Source of the DNA: Chitinophaga sp. XS-30
GTDB lineage: Bacteria; Bacteroidota; Bacteroidia; Chitinophagales; Chitinophagaceae
Direction: 5' to 3'
DNA length: 64,000 nt
Assembly: GCF_008086345.1 (NCBI RefSeq)
Contig: NZ_CP043006.1
Location: 4,090,032 to 4,154,031 of the forward strand
The notes below the pieces were generated by a model. The model saw only the letters and a list, made by a program, of their open reading frames with translations, had not been told where the DNA came from and made no database searches. Below, piece after piece: positions 52,301-61,115 of this stretch. The position numbers were made by a program, and so were the translations under genes. The number at the start of each line of letters is the position of its first letter. The stretch's first letter is position 1.

Positions 52301-52362
52301 CAAAAGTCCGTACTTCTTCACTCCCTGTATTAATCAAAATGGCGGAAACATTAGCCTGAATG
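52301..52362 (-). promoter_or_regulatory. Promoter with AraC-type direct-repeat operator (CATTTTGA/CATTCAGG)
   Basis: On the minus strand CATTCAGG (52362-52355) and CATTTTGA (52341-52334) lie 21 bp apart. Then exactly 25 bp follow to GACTTTTG (52308-52301), a one-mismatch -7 element, 27 bp before the SDR ATG. Geometry and half-sites match 13917-13978 although the linking sequences differ. Confidence 0.65.
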
Positions 52363-52371
52363 ACATTCAAG

Positions 52372-52584
52372 CTATGATAGTTCTTCTCTATACTCCAGGA
52401 TATCGGCGGGCTGGCAATCCAGCACCTTGCAAATAGCATCAAGTGTACTGAAACGTATGGCTTTCGCTTTACCGGTTTTAAGGATCGAAAGATTGGACAA
52501 TGTTAAGCCGACCTTCTCTGAAAGTTCATTCAGCGACATTTTCCGTTTAGCCATCATGACATCAAGATTTACGATAATCGGCAT
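52372..52584 (-). CDS. Small XRE-type helix-turn-helix regulator
   Basis: 70 residues: IVNLDVMMAKRKMSLNELSE, then VGLTLSNLSILKTGKAKAIR and CQPADILEYREE. Very similar to 47290-47502. It starts 3 bp after the stop of the DUF2975 gene. Unlike that copy, no ABC transporter follows; the next gene (51468) belongs to an AraC-controlled unit. Confidence 0.9.
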   Translation of the reverse strand: MPIIVNLDVMMAKRKMSLNELSEKVGLTLSNLSILKTGKAKAIRFSTLDAICKVLDCQPADILEYREELS

Positions 52585-52587
52585 GCC

Positions 52588-53139
52588 CTATATTGTTAAT
52601 TCGTTCTCTGATTGAATTTCAATTCCCCTTTTAAAGATCTGTACGATTATAAATAATACAACCGCCATAAACAACCACACGTCAGCCCCGCCTAATCGCA
52701 GGTATAACGTATCGGGCATGCTGACCCCCTGCTCAACCATCCACCGGGTGTACTTAACACCATACCAGGAGAACAAACCGATCACTAACGTCACATATGA
52801 TAGCTGAAAAATAAAGATCCGCACTTTCTTGTTGAAAGGCTGGGACATATCCAGGTCCTTTTTATGCAGGATCCTGATGATCAGAAAAAATAACCAGGCC
52901 TTCATTACCGCAACAATGCTCATGATCAAGGTCACCGCAAAAAAATGCCCGTGGTCGTAAGCAAATAGTGCCGACAGATCAATTTGCTGCCAAAGACGCG
53001 TAACGACAGCCGGGTTAGCAATTGCAAAAATGGCGTTCGCAATAAAGCCGCCAGCTTCTATGCACAGACCTGCGAATATTATCCATGAAAGGATAAGCAA
53101 TACATTCAATGTCTGCCTGCTGGTAATTTTGATTTCCAT
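52588..53139 (-). CDS. DUF2975 domain membrane protein
   Basis: 183 residues, four membrane helices (about 12-35, 65-90, 110-130 and 155-175) with FNKKVRIFIFQLSYVTLVIGLFSWYGVKYT between them. Paralogue of 47505-48017. Paired with the XRE gene downstream as in that operon. The upstream gap contains two copies of TTGATAAAC (53182-53190 and 53210-53218), meaning unclear. Confidence 0.83.
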   Translation of the reverse strand: MEIKITSRQTLNVLLILSWIIFAGLCIEAGGFIANAIFAIANPAVVTRLWQQIDLSALFAYDHGHFFAVTLIMSIVAVMKAWLFFLIIRILHKKDLDMSQPFNKKVRIFIFQLSYVTLVIGLFSWYGVKYTRWMVEQGVSMPDTLYLRLGGADVWLFMAVVLFIIVQIFKRGIEIQSENELTI

Positions 53140-53314
53140 GTGGCTCAGTTTTAAAGTTGAAGTAAAAATAGTAAATATTTATTGATAAACAATAAAAATA
53201 GATCAATAATTGATAAACGCATGATGACGGTCGCTATCCTGCAAAACCGTTTAATCCGCATAGCCCGGCGAGAAGATGCAGTGATACTTCCAGGAGACGA
53301 TAAGCGGCCTGCCG

Positions 53315-53344
53315 TTGCGTGTATTTTTAAATCGACTATATTTA
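53315..53344 (+). promoter_or_regulatory. Promoter of the ECF sigma gene
   Basis: TTG (53315-53317), 19 bp, TATATTTA (53337-53344), one mismatch from TAnnTTTG. The TTG is also the first possible start of the sigma frame, so translation must begin further downstream. Confidence 0.6.
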
Positions 53345-53407
53345 CACCTGCTGAAGGATTCAGGGCTGAACTTTCCTTACCTTTTTTATCTAAACGCTTT
53401 TAAATTA

Positions 53408-53992
53408 TTGTCAATCACGCCGGGAAATAGTGAGTTGGATCTGCTTTTGCAGATGAGCAAAGGTGATGAACAAGCTTTTACGCAATTGTTTGAGTATCAC
53501 AAGGACAATATTTATTACTATGCTCTCGCCGTTACCAGGTCCGAATTCCTCGCCGAAGAGATCACCCAGAACGTATTCATTAAAATCTGGCAGCACCGGC
53601 TAACCCTTCCTACTGTAGATTCTTTTCCCGCATGGATGAAAACCGTAGCCAGGAACGAAGCCTACAACTATCTCAAGCGGCTCGCCATGGAAAAGGTAAT
53701 TGTTAACCGGATAGCGGAAAATATACAGGATGGCGATGATTCCACCTCAGCAACCCTGGAATGGAAGGAGTTTCACGCGCTCGTTGCAAAAGCGATCGCG
53801 CAATTGCCGGAGCAGCAGCGCGCCGTTTATAAACTGTCCCGCGGCCAGGACATGAGTTATCAGCAGATCGCCAATGCACTCGGGATTTCCATCAATACCG
53901 TAAAATATCACATGAAGCAGGCCCTGCAAGGTATCCGTATTTACCTGGACGCACACCTGCTGACCCTGGCCATTACCATTTATTGCATGTAG
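53408..53992 (+). CDS. ECF-type RNA polymerase sigma-70 factor
   Basis: Start uncertain: a TTG at 53408 is the only start downstream of the promoter that keeps the whole region-2 helix; ATG 53453 would cut it. 194 residues from TTG. Region 2: DEQAFTQLFEYHKDNIYYYAL and AEEITQNVFIKIWQHR. Region 4: LPEQQRAVYKLSRGQDMSYQQIANALGISINTVKYHM. A hydrophobic C-terminal tail (LLTLAITIYCM) is usual in this Bacteroidota family. It works with the FecR protein encoded next to switch on the SusC operon. Confidence 0.93.
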   Translation: MSITPGNSELDLLLQMSKGDEQAFTQLFEYHKDNIYYYALAVTRSEFLAEEITQNVFIKIWQHRLTLPTVDSFPAWMKTVARNEAYNYLKRLAMEKVIVNRIAENIQDGDDSTSATLEWKEFHALVAKAIAQLPEQQRAVYKLSRGQDMSYQQIANALGISINTVKYHMKQALQGIRIYLDAHLLTLAITIYCM

Positions 53993-54128
53993 CCCTCCGG
54001 GATATATATACTGAAATTCAGCTGGATAGGATTGACAAATAAACATATGTAAGATCCGCGATTTTTTTTTTGATTCGGCCTACCCGCAGGGGAAGGCCAA
54101 TTGTCTTTTTAATATAGGGGGGAATTTT

Positions 54129-55295
54129 ATGACACCAGCACATCTGCACATTTTATGGGACAAATATGTCGCCAACGCCTGCACTCCGGAAGAGGAGAAT
54201 GAGCTTATGCTGTGGCTCAGTGATCCTGCCAACGAAGAAGAGGCCAAGATGCTCCTCACTGCGTTGTACGAGCAGGTAAGCACCCGCGAAGTACCAGCGG
54301 CTCCGCTGCAACCTGCGGCAGTATTGCAGGCGATCCGCGCCGGCCGGGAGCCCGTTGTTCGCCGGATTCCTTTCCTTCGCCGCTGGGGCTGGGCTGCAGC
54401 CATTGCGGCCGTGCTCGTTTCCCTGGGCGGATATTTCCTCCTGAGCACACCTGCCGGGAACTCCACAGATCTGGCTTCCGCTGATTCCGTCAATATTATG
54501 CCTGCCCGGGGTGTGACAATGCTCACCCTTGCAGATGGCACCCAGGTTCCGCTTGACAGCTTCCATAATGGTATGGTGGCGCAGCAGAACGGCACAAGCG
54601 TTGTGCTGTCCAACGGACAGCTCCGCTACGAGGAAGGCGCCGAAGGGCAGCAGGCCAACAGTTTCAATACGATCACTACACCCAAAGGCCAGCAGTTTCA
54701 GATCGCTTTGCCCGACGGATCTGCAGTGTGGCTGAATGCAGGCAGCTCCATCCGCTTCCCGACCGTATTTTCCGGCAATGAGCGCCGGGTGGCAGTTACC
54801 GGCGAAGCGTACTTCGAGATCCGCCAGGATGCGCAACATCCCTTCATTGCCACGCTCAGGAACGGGGATGAAGTGGTGGTGCTGGGCACAAAATTCAACA
54901 TCAATGCTTACGATAACGAATCGCATGTGTACACGACGCTGCTGGAAGGCTCCGTGCGCGTGCAGGCAGGCAACGACCGGAAGGTATTGCAACCGGGGCA
55001 GCAAGCGCGATCCGGAAGCGGAGACCTGAAAGTGCTGAACGTGGACGCGGAAAAAGCACTGGCATGGAAGGACGGGGCGTTCGATTTTGAGGATGTACCC
55101 CTCGCAGAAGCCATGCGCCAGATCGAGCGCTGGTACGACATCGATGTGGTGATCGAAGACGGCGTTCCGGTAGATGCACCGTTCTATGGACAGGTAAGCC
55201 GCAAAATGAGCCTGAACAATCTCATCCGGCTGTTCGAAAAAACGGACCTGACATTCAGGATCGAAAATGGAAATAAACTGATCATCTCTAAATAG
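54129..55295 (+). CDS. FecR family anti-sigma factor
   Basis: 388 residues. Cytoplasmic anti-sigma part at 1-80, one membrane helix at about 80-100 (WGWAAAIAAVLVSLGGYFLL), periplasmic FecR domain at 175-275 (TTPKGQQFQIALPDGSAVWLNAGSSIRFP, VTGEAYFEI, VLGTKFNINAY) and a C-terminal DUF4974/STN-like domain (FEDVPLAEAMRQIERWYDIDVV). It passes the signal from the STN domain of the SusC protein to the sigma factor. Confidence 0.95.
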   Translation: MTPAHLHILWDKYVANACTPEEENELMLWLSDPANEEEAKMLLTALYEQVSTREVPAAPLQPAAVLQAIRAGREPVVRRIPFLRRWGWAAAIAAVLVSLGGYFLLSTPAGNSTDLASADSVNIMPARGVTMLTLADGTQVPLDSFHNGMVAQQNGTSVVLSNGQLRYEEGAEGQQANSFNTITTPKGQQFQIALPDGSAVWLNAGSSIRFPTVFSGNERRVAVTGEAYFEIRQDAQHPFIATLRNGDEVVVLGTKFNINAYDNESHVYTTLLEGSVRVQAGNDRKVLQPGQQARSGSGDLKVLNVDAEKALAWKDGAFDFEDVPLAEAMRQIERWYDIDVVIEDGVPVDAPFYGQVSRKMSLNNLIRLFEKTDLTFRIENGNKLIISK

Positions 55296-55362
55296 CAGGC
55301 CACTTCAGATACGGGCGTAAGAGAATATGCCCGGATTCTTCGCATGTAAAATGCAAAAAAAA

Positions 55363-55387
55363 CCGGAAGTGTTGAGACCACTCCCGG
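55363..55387. other. Hairpin between fecR and susC
   Basis: CCGGAAGTG (55363-55371), 7-base loop, CACTCCCGG (55379-55387), one mismatch. Eight A residues precede it, so on the minus strand it would be a terminator; on the plus strand a T-run stands 13 bases later. It could dampen read-through from the sigma/fecR unit into susC. Confidence 0.4.
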
Positions 55388-55445
55388 ATGTTACAGCTGA
55401 TTTTTTTAGCGATTTCGACCACTAATTATTTATCAACCAAACTTG

Positions 55446-58400
55446 ATGCAAGTTATGCAAAAAACCGCTTCGGAGTACGGTTTGGGGAAGCTATGGCCAC
55501 GACGGCAGCCTGTCCCAAACCGGCGATTAACCAAAATCATATTAGTGATGAAGCTATCAGTAGTCCTGCTACTAGCCGCGCTTTTCCAGGTAAGGGCAGC
55601 AGTTGTCGCGCAAAACGTCACGTTCAACGGACAGAAAGTTACCATCAGGAAGGTATTACGGGATGTGCAACGGCAAACCGGTTACTTCGTTTTCTTCAGC
55701 TCAAAAAACATCGTTCAGGTCGCAGAAACGCGCGAAGTGTCGATACAGGCGAAAGACATGCCGCTGCATGATTTCCTGGACAAGCTGCTCCAGGGGCAGG
55801 GAATGAACTTCGGGATCAGCGACAACACCATCAATATCACGCCGGCCAAACTCCGGCAGCCCGCCGCGCAAAACGCTGATGCGCCCAGCCTGGCGATATC
55901 CGGGCGGGTGACAGATATGGAGGGCAATCCTCTTGACGGCGTTTCTGTTTCTATCATGGGCAAACCCTCCGGCCAAATGGCCGACAGGCAGGGCCGTTTT
56001 AAAATGGACAACCTGCAGGACGGGGACCTGGTGGTATTTTCGTCGGTAGGTTATTCACCCGCCGGTATCAGGATGCGCGGAACAACACCGGTTTTCGAAC
56101 AAATGTCGGTGCAGGTAAACGGGCGGCCGGAAGAAACGGAAGGCAACGGCAAAAGCAGTTTTGCTGTCAATTCCGACGGGACCATTACCGTGAGGCTGGC
56201 CCGTCTGATCCAGAATATCGAGACGGTAGTTGTTACCGGGATGTTCCAGCGTTCTGTCAAAAATTTCACCGGCGCGTCCAAAACCATCTCGGGCGCAGAG
56301 GCGAAGAAAGTGAGCGCCAATAATATATTTGCGGCGATCTCCGCGCTGGACCCGTCTTTCCGCATCGTTCCAAATAATGTGATGGGCGGCAGCATCAACC
56401 AGTTGCCCGAGATCCAGATGCGTGGCCAGAACTCGTTCCCGAACCTGAGCGGCGAGCTTTCCAACAACCCGAATGCGCCGCTCTTCATTCTCGATGGATT
56501 CGAAGTGAGCCTCCAGCGTATCGTAGACCTCGATATGAACCTGATCAACAGCATCACCCTGCTGAAAGATGCTTCCGCAACGGCGATCTACGGTTCCCGC
56601 GGTGCCAACGGTGTGATGGTGGTTACTACCATCACGCCCAAACCGGGAAAGATCCAGGTTACCTTCAATAACGACTTCCGCTTTACCACACCCGACCTTT
56701 CCGTGTACAACCTTCTGAACGCGCAAGAGAAGCTCGATTTCGAGAAACGGGCGGGTGTTTATACTTCCGAAAGCGCACAAACGCAACATGCAAGAGACGT
56801 GCTGTACAACGAGCGGTACAAGGCCACGAAAAGCGGCGTCAATACCGACTGGCTGTCTATCCCCGTACAGAATGGCTACAGCAACCGCAGCTCGCTGTAC
56901 CTGCAGGGCGGCGACCAATCGATCCGCTACGGTATTCAGGTAATGGCAGACCTGCAGAACGGCGTCATGAAAGGCCAGGACCGGAGGAATTACTCCGGCC
57001 AGTTCGACCTGAGTTACCTCATGAAAAAGGTGCAATTCAAAAATTCCATCCGCCTGTTCCAGAACAAGGCCAATGAATCGCCTTACGGCGAATTCAGCGA
57101 GTACGTGCGGCTGAACCCTTACTGGGCGCCTTATGATGAAAAAGGGAATCCCCAAAAGCTGCTGGAAGATGTGCTGATCCACCGGCTGAACAATACCTAC
57201 AGCAGGATACCCAGCCCCCTGTACGATGCCAGCCTCAATTCGGTGAACAGTTCCGAATATTTCGGGATATCCAACAACTTCCAGGTGCGTTATACGCCAG
57301 CATCGAATTTCTATATCGAGTCCAGCTTCAGCCTCAACAAACAGAGCGCCGGGGCCGACCAGTTTTTCAGTGCCCAGGATAGCCGCTTCGATGCCATTAC
57401 TGATCTGAACCAGAAAGGCTCGTACACTGTCCGAGATGAGGATAGTCATAGTTACGAAAGTCTTACCACAGCCAACTATAATCTTACTACGGACAAGCAT
57501 CAGCTGTTCTCCACTCTGGGCTTCAATTTTTCCAGTTCTACCAACAAGTACTATTCCATGGTCACCCAGGGCTTCCCGTATGACCGGCTCGATAACCTGC
57601 TGTTTGCCGCGCAATACGAAGCCAACGGCCGGCCCGCGGGCGATGAAAGCACTGTGCGGCGGCTGGGTGTAGTGTTCAGCGGCAGCTACAGTTACGATAA
57701 CCGCTTTTTGCTGGACGTCTCCGCACGCCGCGACGGTTCTTCCCAATACGGGGCCGACAAGCGGTACGGCACATTCTGGTCTACAGGCGTGGGCTGGAAT
57801 CTGCATAATGAAGACTGGTTCAGTACCAGCGATGTCGTGAACAGGTTGAAAGTGCGCGCCAGCTACGGTACCACCGGCTCGCTGAACATACCGGCGTACA
57901 GCGCCAGGTCGAGATACAGCTTTGGTGTGGGCACCAGCTACTATGGCGAGCTGGGCGCCACGCTCATCGGGCTCGGCAACGATTTCCTGAGCTGGCAGAA
58001 CGTGTACAAGGCCAACGTGGGGTTTGATGCGGTGCTGTTCGGGGATCGGCTCGACCTCCGGGTGGACCTCTACAGGGAAAACACGAAAAATGCCCTGACG
58101 CAGATCACGCTTGCTCCGTCGACCGGCTTTTCCAGCTTCAGTGAAAACCTGGGCGAGATCGAGAACACCGGCATCGAGTTTTCCGCACGCATGAAACTGA
58201 TAGAAGACAGATCGAAAGGACTGCTGTGGTCGGTGAATGTGAACGGGTTTTCGAACAGGAACATCCTGAAGAAACTCTCCAACAAACTGAAGGCGTCCAA
58301 TGACAAGCTGAACGCCGGCAACGAAGCGCAACTGGTGCCGAATGTACTGTTCGAGGAAGGACAGTCCATCAATGCCATTTATGTGGTCCCTTCGCTTGGT

Positions 58401-58955
58401 GTGGACCCCGCTACAGGTTCCGAAGTGTTCCTGAAACGGAACGGGGAAAAGACTTATCAATGGGATGCGGCTGATAAAGTGGCTTACGGCGTGAGCATTC
58501 CGAAATGGAACGGCAACTTCGGCACGAACCTGCTTTACAAAGGCTTCGAGATGAACCTGATCTTCAACTATCAGTTCGACGGGCAATTGTACAACCAGAC
58601 GCTGATTGACCGGGTGGAATCCGTGGACCCCAGCTGGAATGTGGACAGGCGGGCGTACGACCTCGGTTGGTCCGGCCCGGGTGATCACAGCAAATACACC
58701 CGGATCGGGGTATCTACCGTACCGACTAAACTTACCTCACGTTTTGTGCAGGATGATAATAATCTGACGCTGACATCCGCATCGTTCGGCTATAATTTTT
58801 ACCGGAGCGCTTTCATCAGGCGGCTCGGGTTCAGGAGCCTGCAGGTTACGGCCATTACGAACGATCTTTTCCGGCTGAGCTCGATCGAGATCGAGCGGGG
58901 CACCAGCAACCCCTTTTCCCGGACGTATTCGCTTTCCTTAAGAGTTGGTTTATAA
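55446..58955 (+). CDS. SusC/RagA family TonB-linked transporter with STN signalling domain
   Basis: First ATG at 55446 (another at 55455). 1169 residues. Long basic N-terminus, then a signal helix (MKLSVVLLLAALFQVRAAVVAQ). STN domain at about 55-125 (VLRDVQRQTGYFVFFSSKNI, PLHDFLDKLLQG), carboxypeptidase-like domain at 148-230 (ISGRVTDMEGNPLDGVSVSI), plug with LPEIQMRGQNSFPN and LLKDASATAIYGSRGANGVMVV, then the barrel ending RTYSLSLRVGL. The STN domain places it under the sigma/FecR pair upstream. Confidence 0.95.
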   Translation: MQVMQKTASEYGLGKLWPRRQPVPNRRLTKIILVMKLSVVLLLAALFQVRAAVVAQNVTFNGQKVTIRKVLRDVQRQTGYFVFFSSKNIVQVAETREVSIQAKDMPLHDFLDKLLQGQGMNFGISDNTINITPAKLRQPAAQNADAPSLAISGRVTDMEGNPLDGVSVSIMGKPSGQMADRQGRFKMDNLQDGDLVVFSSVGYSPAGIRMRGTTPVFEQMSVQVNGRPEETEGNGKSSFAVNSDGTITVRLARLIQNIETVVVTGMFQRSVKNFTGASKTISGAEAKKVSANNIFAAISALDPSFRIVPNNVMGGSINQLPEIQMRGQNSFPNLSGELSNNPNAPLFILDGFEVSLQRIVDLDMNLINSITLLKDASATAIYGSRGANGVMVVTTITPKPGKIQVTFNNDFRFTTPDLSVYNLLNAQEKLDFEKRAGVYTSESAQTQHARDVLYNERYKATKSGVNTDWLSIPVQNGYSNRSSLYLQGGDQSIRYGIQVMADLQNGVMKGQDRRNYSGQFDLSYLMKKVQFKNSIRLFQNKANESPYGEFSEYVRLNPYWAPYDEKGNPQKLLEDVLIHRLNNTYSRIPSPLYDASLNSVNSSEYFGISNNFQVRYTPASNFYIESSFSLNKQSAGADQFFSAQDSRFDAITDLNQKGSYTVRDEDSHSYESLTTANYNLTTDKHQLFSTLGFNFSSSTNKYYSMVTQGFPYDRLDNLLFAAQYEANGRPAGDESTVRRLGVVFSGSYSYDNRFLLDVSARRDGSSQYGADKRYGTFWSTGVGWNLHNEDWFSTSDVVNRLKVRASYGTTGSLNIPAYSARSRYSFGVGTSYYGELGATLIGLGNDFLSWQNVYKANVGFDAVLFGDRLDLRVDLYRENTKNALTQITLAPSTGFSSFSENLGEIENTGIEFSARMKLIEDRSKGLLWSVNVNGFSNRNILKKLSNKLKASNDKLNAGNEAQLVPNVLFEEGQSINAIYVVPSLGVDPATGSEVFLKRNGEKTYQWDAADKVAYGVSIPKWNGNFGTNLLYKGFEMNLIFNYQFDGQLYNQTLIDRVESVDPSWNVDRRAYDLGWSGPGDHSKYTRIGVSTVPTKLTSRFVQDDNNLTLTSASFGYNFYRSAFIRRLGFRSLQVTAITNDLFRLSSIEIERGTSNPFSRTYSLSLRVGL

Positions 58956-58956
58956 A

Positions 58957-60384
58957 ATGAATGACATGCGAAATCTATTCAGATATATCTCTTTTATGTT
59001 GCTTGCCGCCGCACTTGCGAGCTGCAACAAATACCTGGACGTTGCGCCCAAATCCACTTTGTCGGAGGAGGAATTGTTCCTGTCGGAAGTCGGATTCCAG
59101 CAAGCGCTCACGGGCGTGTATTCCCAGCTCGCCAGCCGGGCACTGTACGGCGATAACCTCACTATGGGCTTTATGTCGGCGCTGGCGCAGAACTATTCCG
59201 TTTCCGGTGCGGGTGCGCCTTTCCTCGAAACGCGTGCGTTGAATTATGCATCGGGAGAAGTGATCGGGTACACCAATGCAATCTGGAGCGCCGCCTATTC
59301 TGCTATTGCCGGCGCCAACAAGGTGATTTTGAATACGGAATCGAAGCGGAATGTGCTCAGTGACGCCGGTTACGCCACGATACGGGCCGAGGCCCTGGGC
59401 CTGAGGGCCCTGCTGCATTTCGACATGCTTCGGATATTCGGCCAGGAATATACCGCCGGTGCCGGGAAGAAGGCCGTGCCATACAAAAAGACGGTGGACC
59501 AGAATCCCGTGGTGCCTTCCGTTACGGAAGAAGTGGTGAGCCTGGCGCTGCAGGACCTGGCCGAAGCGCAGGACCTGCTGAAAGACTACGATCCGATATT
59601 GACCGGTGCTGTGAACAGGCGCATCAAAATGAATTACTACGCACTGAAAGCACTGGAAGCCCGCATCCGGCTGTACGCGGGAGATATGCAAAGTGCTTTC
59701 AATGCCGCGGAGGAAGTGGTGAGCCCTGCAGTATTTCCTCTCATTACCTTCTCCCGTGCTTCGGCAGCCCCGGCTTTCCGGGACCGGTTGTACCTTACCG
59801 AGCAGGTCTTCTGCATCCGTGTGCGCGATATGCTGAACTGGGTCAATAACGAGTATTTCCGGTTCTACGGAAACGCCAACATGCGCCTCACCCGCTCCAA
59901 CAGCAACTTCCAGACGCTTTACGAAACATCCACCGGCGGCGGCACAGACTTCCGGTACTTGTACCGCATCGAGCAGGACGGCGGATCGCCCTTTCCCTCG
60001 AAGTACTGGCAAACCTACACCGCTTCCAATACACTGGATTCCAACCGGCTCGACCAATATGTGCCGGCTATCCGGTTGTCCGAAATGTACTATATCATGG
60101 CGGAATCCGCGGCTACCCCCGCGGAGGGCGCTGCTTACCTGAACGTGGTCAGGAAAGGCAGGGGCATTGCCGAACTGGCGCCCGGTTCCATCACAGCTGC
60201 CGCATTGCAAAACGAGATCACCAAGGAATACCAGAAAGAATTTTATGCCGAAGGACAGCTGTTCTTCTACTACAAACGCAGGAAAATAGCCAGGATGCAG
60301 TTCATGAACACCAACGTTGCGCTGAGCAAATACGTGCTGCCTATCCCCGATTCGGAACTGGAATTCAATCCCAATTACAATTAA
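58957..60384 (+). CDS. SusD/RagB family lipoprotein
   Basis: Start at ATG 58957, one base after the SusC stop (58966 also possible). About 475 residues, lipobox ASC. SusD helices YLDVAPKSTLSEEELF, ALLHFDMLRIFGQEYTAG and the C-terminal TKEYQKEFYAEGQLFFYYKRRK and YVLPIPDSELEFNPNYN. Shorter than the SusD of the first locus. Binding partner of the SusC protein upstream; the ligand need not be a glycan. Confidence 0.94.
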   Translation: MNDMRNLFRYISFMLLAAALASCNKYLDVAPKSTLSEEELFLSEVGFQQALTGVYSQLASRALYGDNLTMGFMSALAQNYSVSGAGAPFLETRALNYASGEVIGYTNAIWSAAYSAIAGANKVILNTESKRNVLSDAGYATIRAEALGLRALLHFDMLRIFGQEYTAGAGKKAVPYKKTVDQNPVVPSVTEEVVSLALQDLAEAQDLLKDYDPILTGAVNRRIKMNYYALKALEARIRLYAGDMQSAFNAAEEVVSPAVFPLITFSRASAAPAFRDRLYLTEQVFCIRVRDMLNWVNNEYFRFYGNANMRLTRSNSNFQTLYETSTGGGTDFRYLYRIEQDGGSPFPSKYWQTYTASNTLDSNRLDQYVPAIRLSEMYYIMAESAATPAEGAAYLNVVRKGRGIAELAPGSITAAALQNEITKEYQKEFYAEGQLFFYYKRRKIARMQFMNTNVALSKYVLPIPDSELEFNPNYN

Positions 60385-60394
60385 AAAAACAAGC

Positions 60395-61099
60395 ATGAGA
60401 TACTTTATCATAGCATGCCTCGCAGCGTTCTGCTGTTCGTGCCAGAAGGATGGGCTGATCGATTACAGCGGGGGCGACGGTATTGCGTTCTACGTGGGCG
60501 AATATGAGATCGACAGCGTAAGCTACTCGTTCGCTTTCTCTCCTGCCCCCATCGACAAGGATACCATCTACCTGAAGATGCGCGTGGTGGGCGGAGCGAC
60601 AGACTATCCCAGGACCATCGCGGTGAAAGCCGGGCCAGGTACTACGGCGCGCCCGGATGTGGACTTCATCCTCCCGCAACACACGCTCCCCGCCGGCGCC
60701 CTGACGGTGGACTATCCCGTTATCGTAATGAATACGCCAGAAATGGCGGACAACGAGTTCAGGCTTGTGGCCGAGGTGACCGAAAGCAAGGACTTCAGCC
60801 CGGGAGCCGTGGGACAGGAAATAGGCGGCAGCTACAACCTGTCGAAAATACTGGTGAAGATCACCAACAAGCTCGTGGAACCCACCTACTGGCCCGATGT
60901 GGAAAGCGCGTTCGGACCATTCAGCGCGGCGAAGTTCAGGTTTATGATCCAGGTAACGGGGTTCACCGATTTTTCATACGAGGCGCTGGGCACCAGCGGC
61001 ATTTACAACCTGCCCGTCCGTTTGCGGAACGCGTTGCAGGAATACGAAGCCGCCAATGGCCCGCTGATAGACGAAAATGGTAACCACGTAACATTTTAA
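60395..61099 (+). CDS. DUF4843 domain lipoprotein
   Basis: 234 residues, lipobox CSC after a short signal (MRYFIIACLAAFCCSC). Beta-rich DUF4843 pattern: YSFAFSPAPIDKDTIYLKMRVVGGATDYPRTIAVKA and FRLVAEVTES. The family is found only behind SusD genes in such operons and probably sits on the outer surface. Role unknown. Gap to SusD is 10 bp. Confidence 0.87.
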   Translation: MRYFIIACLAAFCCSCQKDGLIDYSGGDGIAFYVGEYEIDSVSYSFAFSPAPIDKDTIYLKMRVVGGATDYPRTIAVKAGPGTTARPDVDFILPQHTLPAGALTVDYPVIVMNTPEMADNEFRLVAEVTESKDFSPGAVGQEIGGSYNLSKILVKITNKLVEPTYWPDVESAFGPFSAAKFRFMIQVTGFTDFSYEALGTSGIYNLPVRLRNALQEYEAANGPLIDENGNHVTF

Positions 61100-61115
61100 C
61101 TGAAAAACGGCAGAC

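Noticed and set aside
56055..58688. 877-codon minus-strand open frame
   Set aside because: It is the exact antisense of the STN-type SusC gene. Its text has no family pattern, only the codon-mirror composition of a GC-rich barrel gene.
58975..60411. 478-codon minus-strand open frame
   Set aside because: Antisense shadow of the SusD gene at 58957-60384, without recognisable domains.
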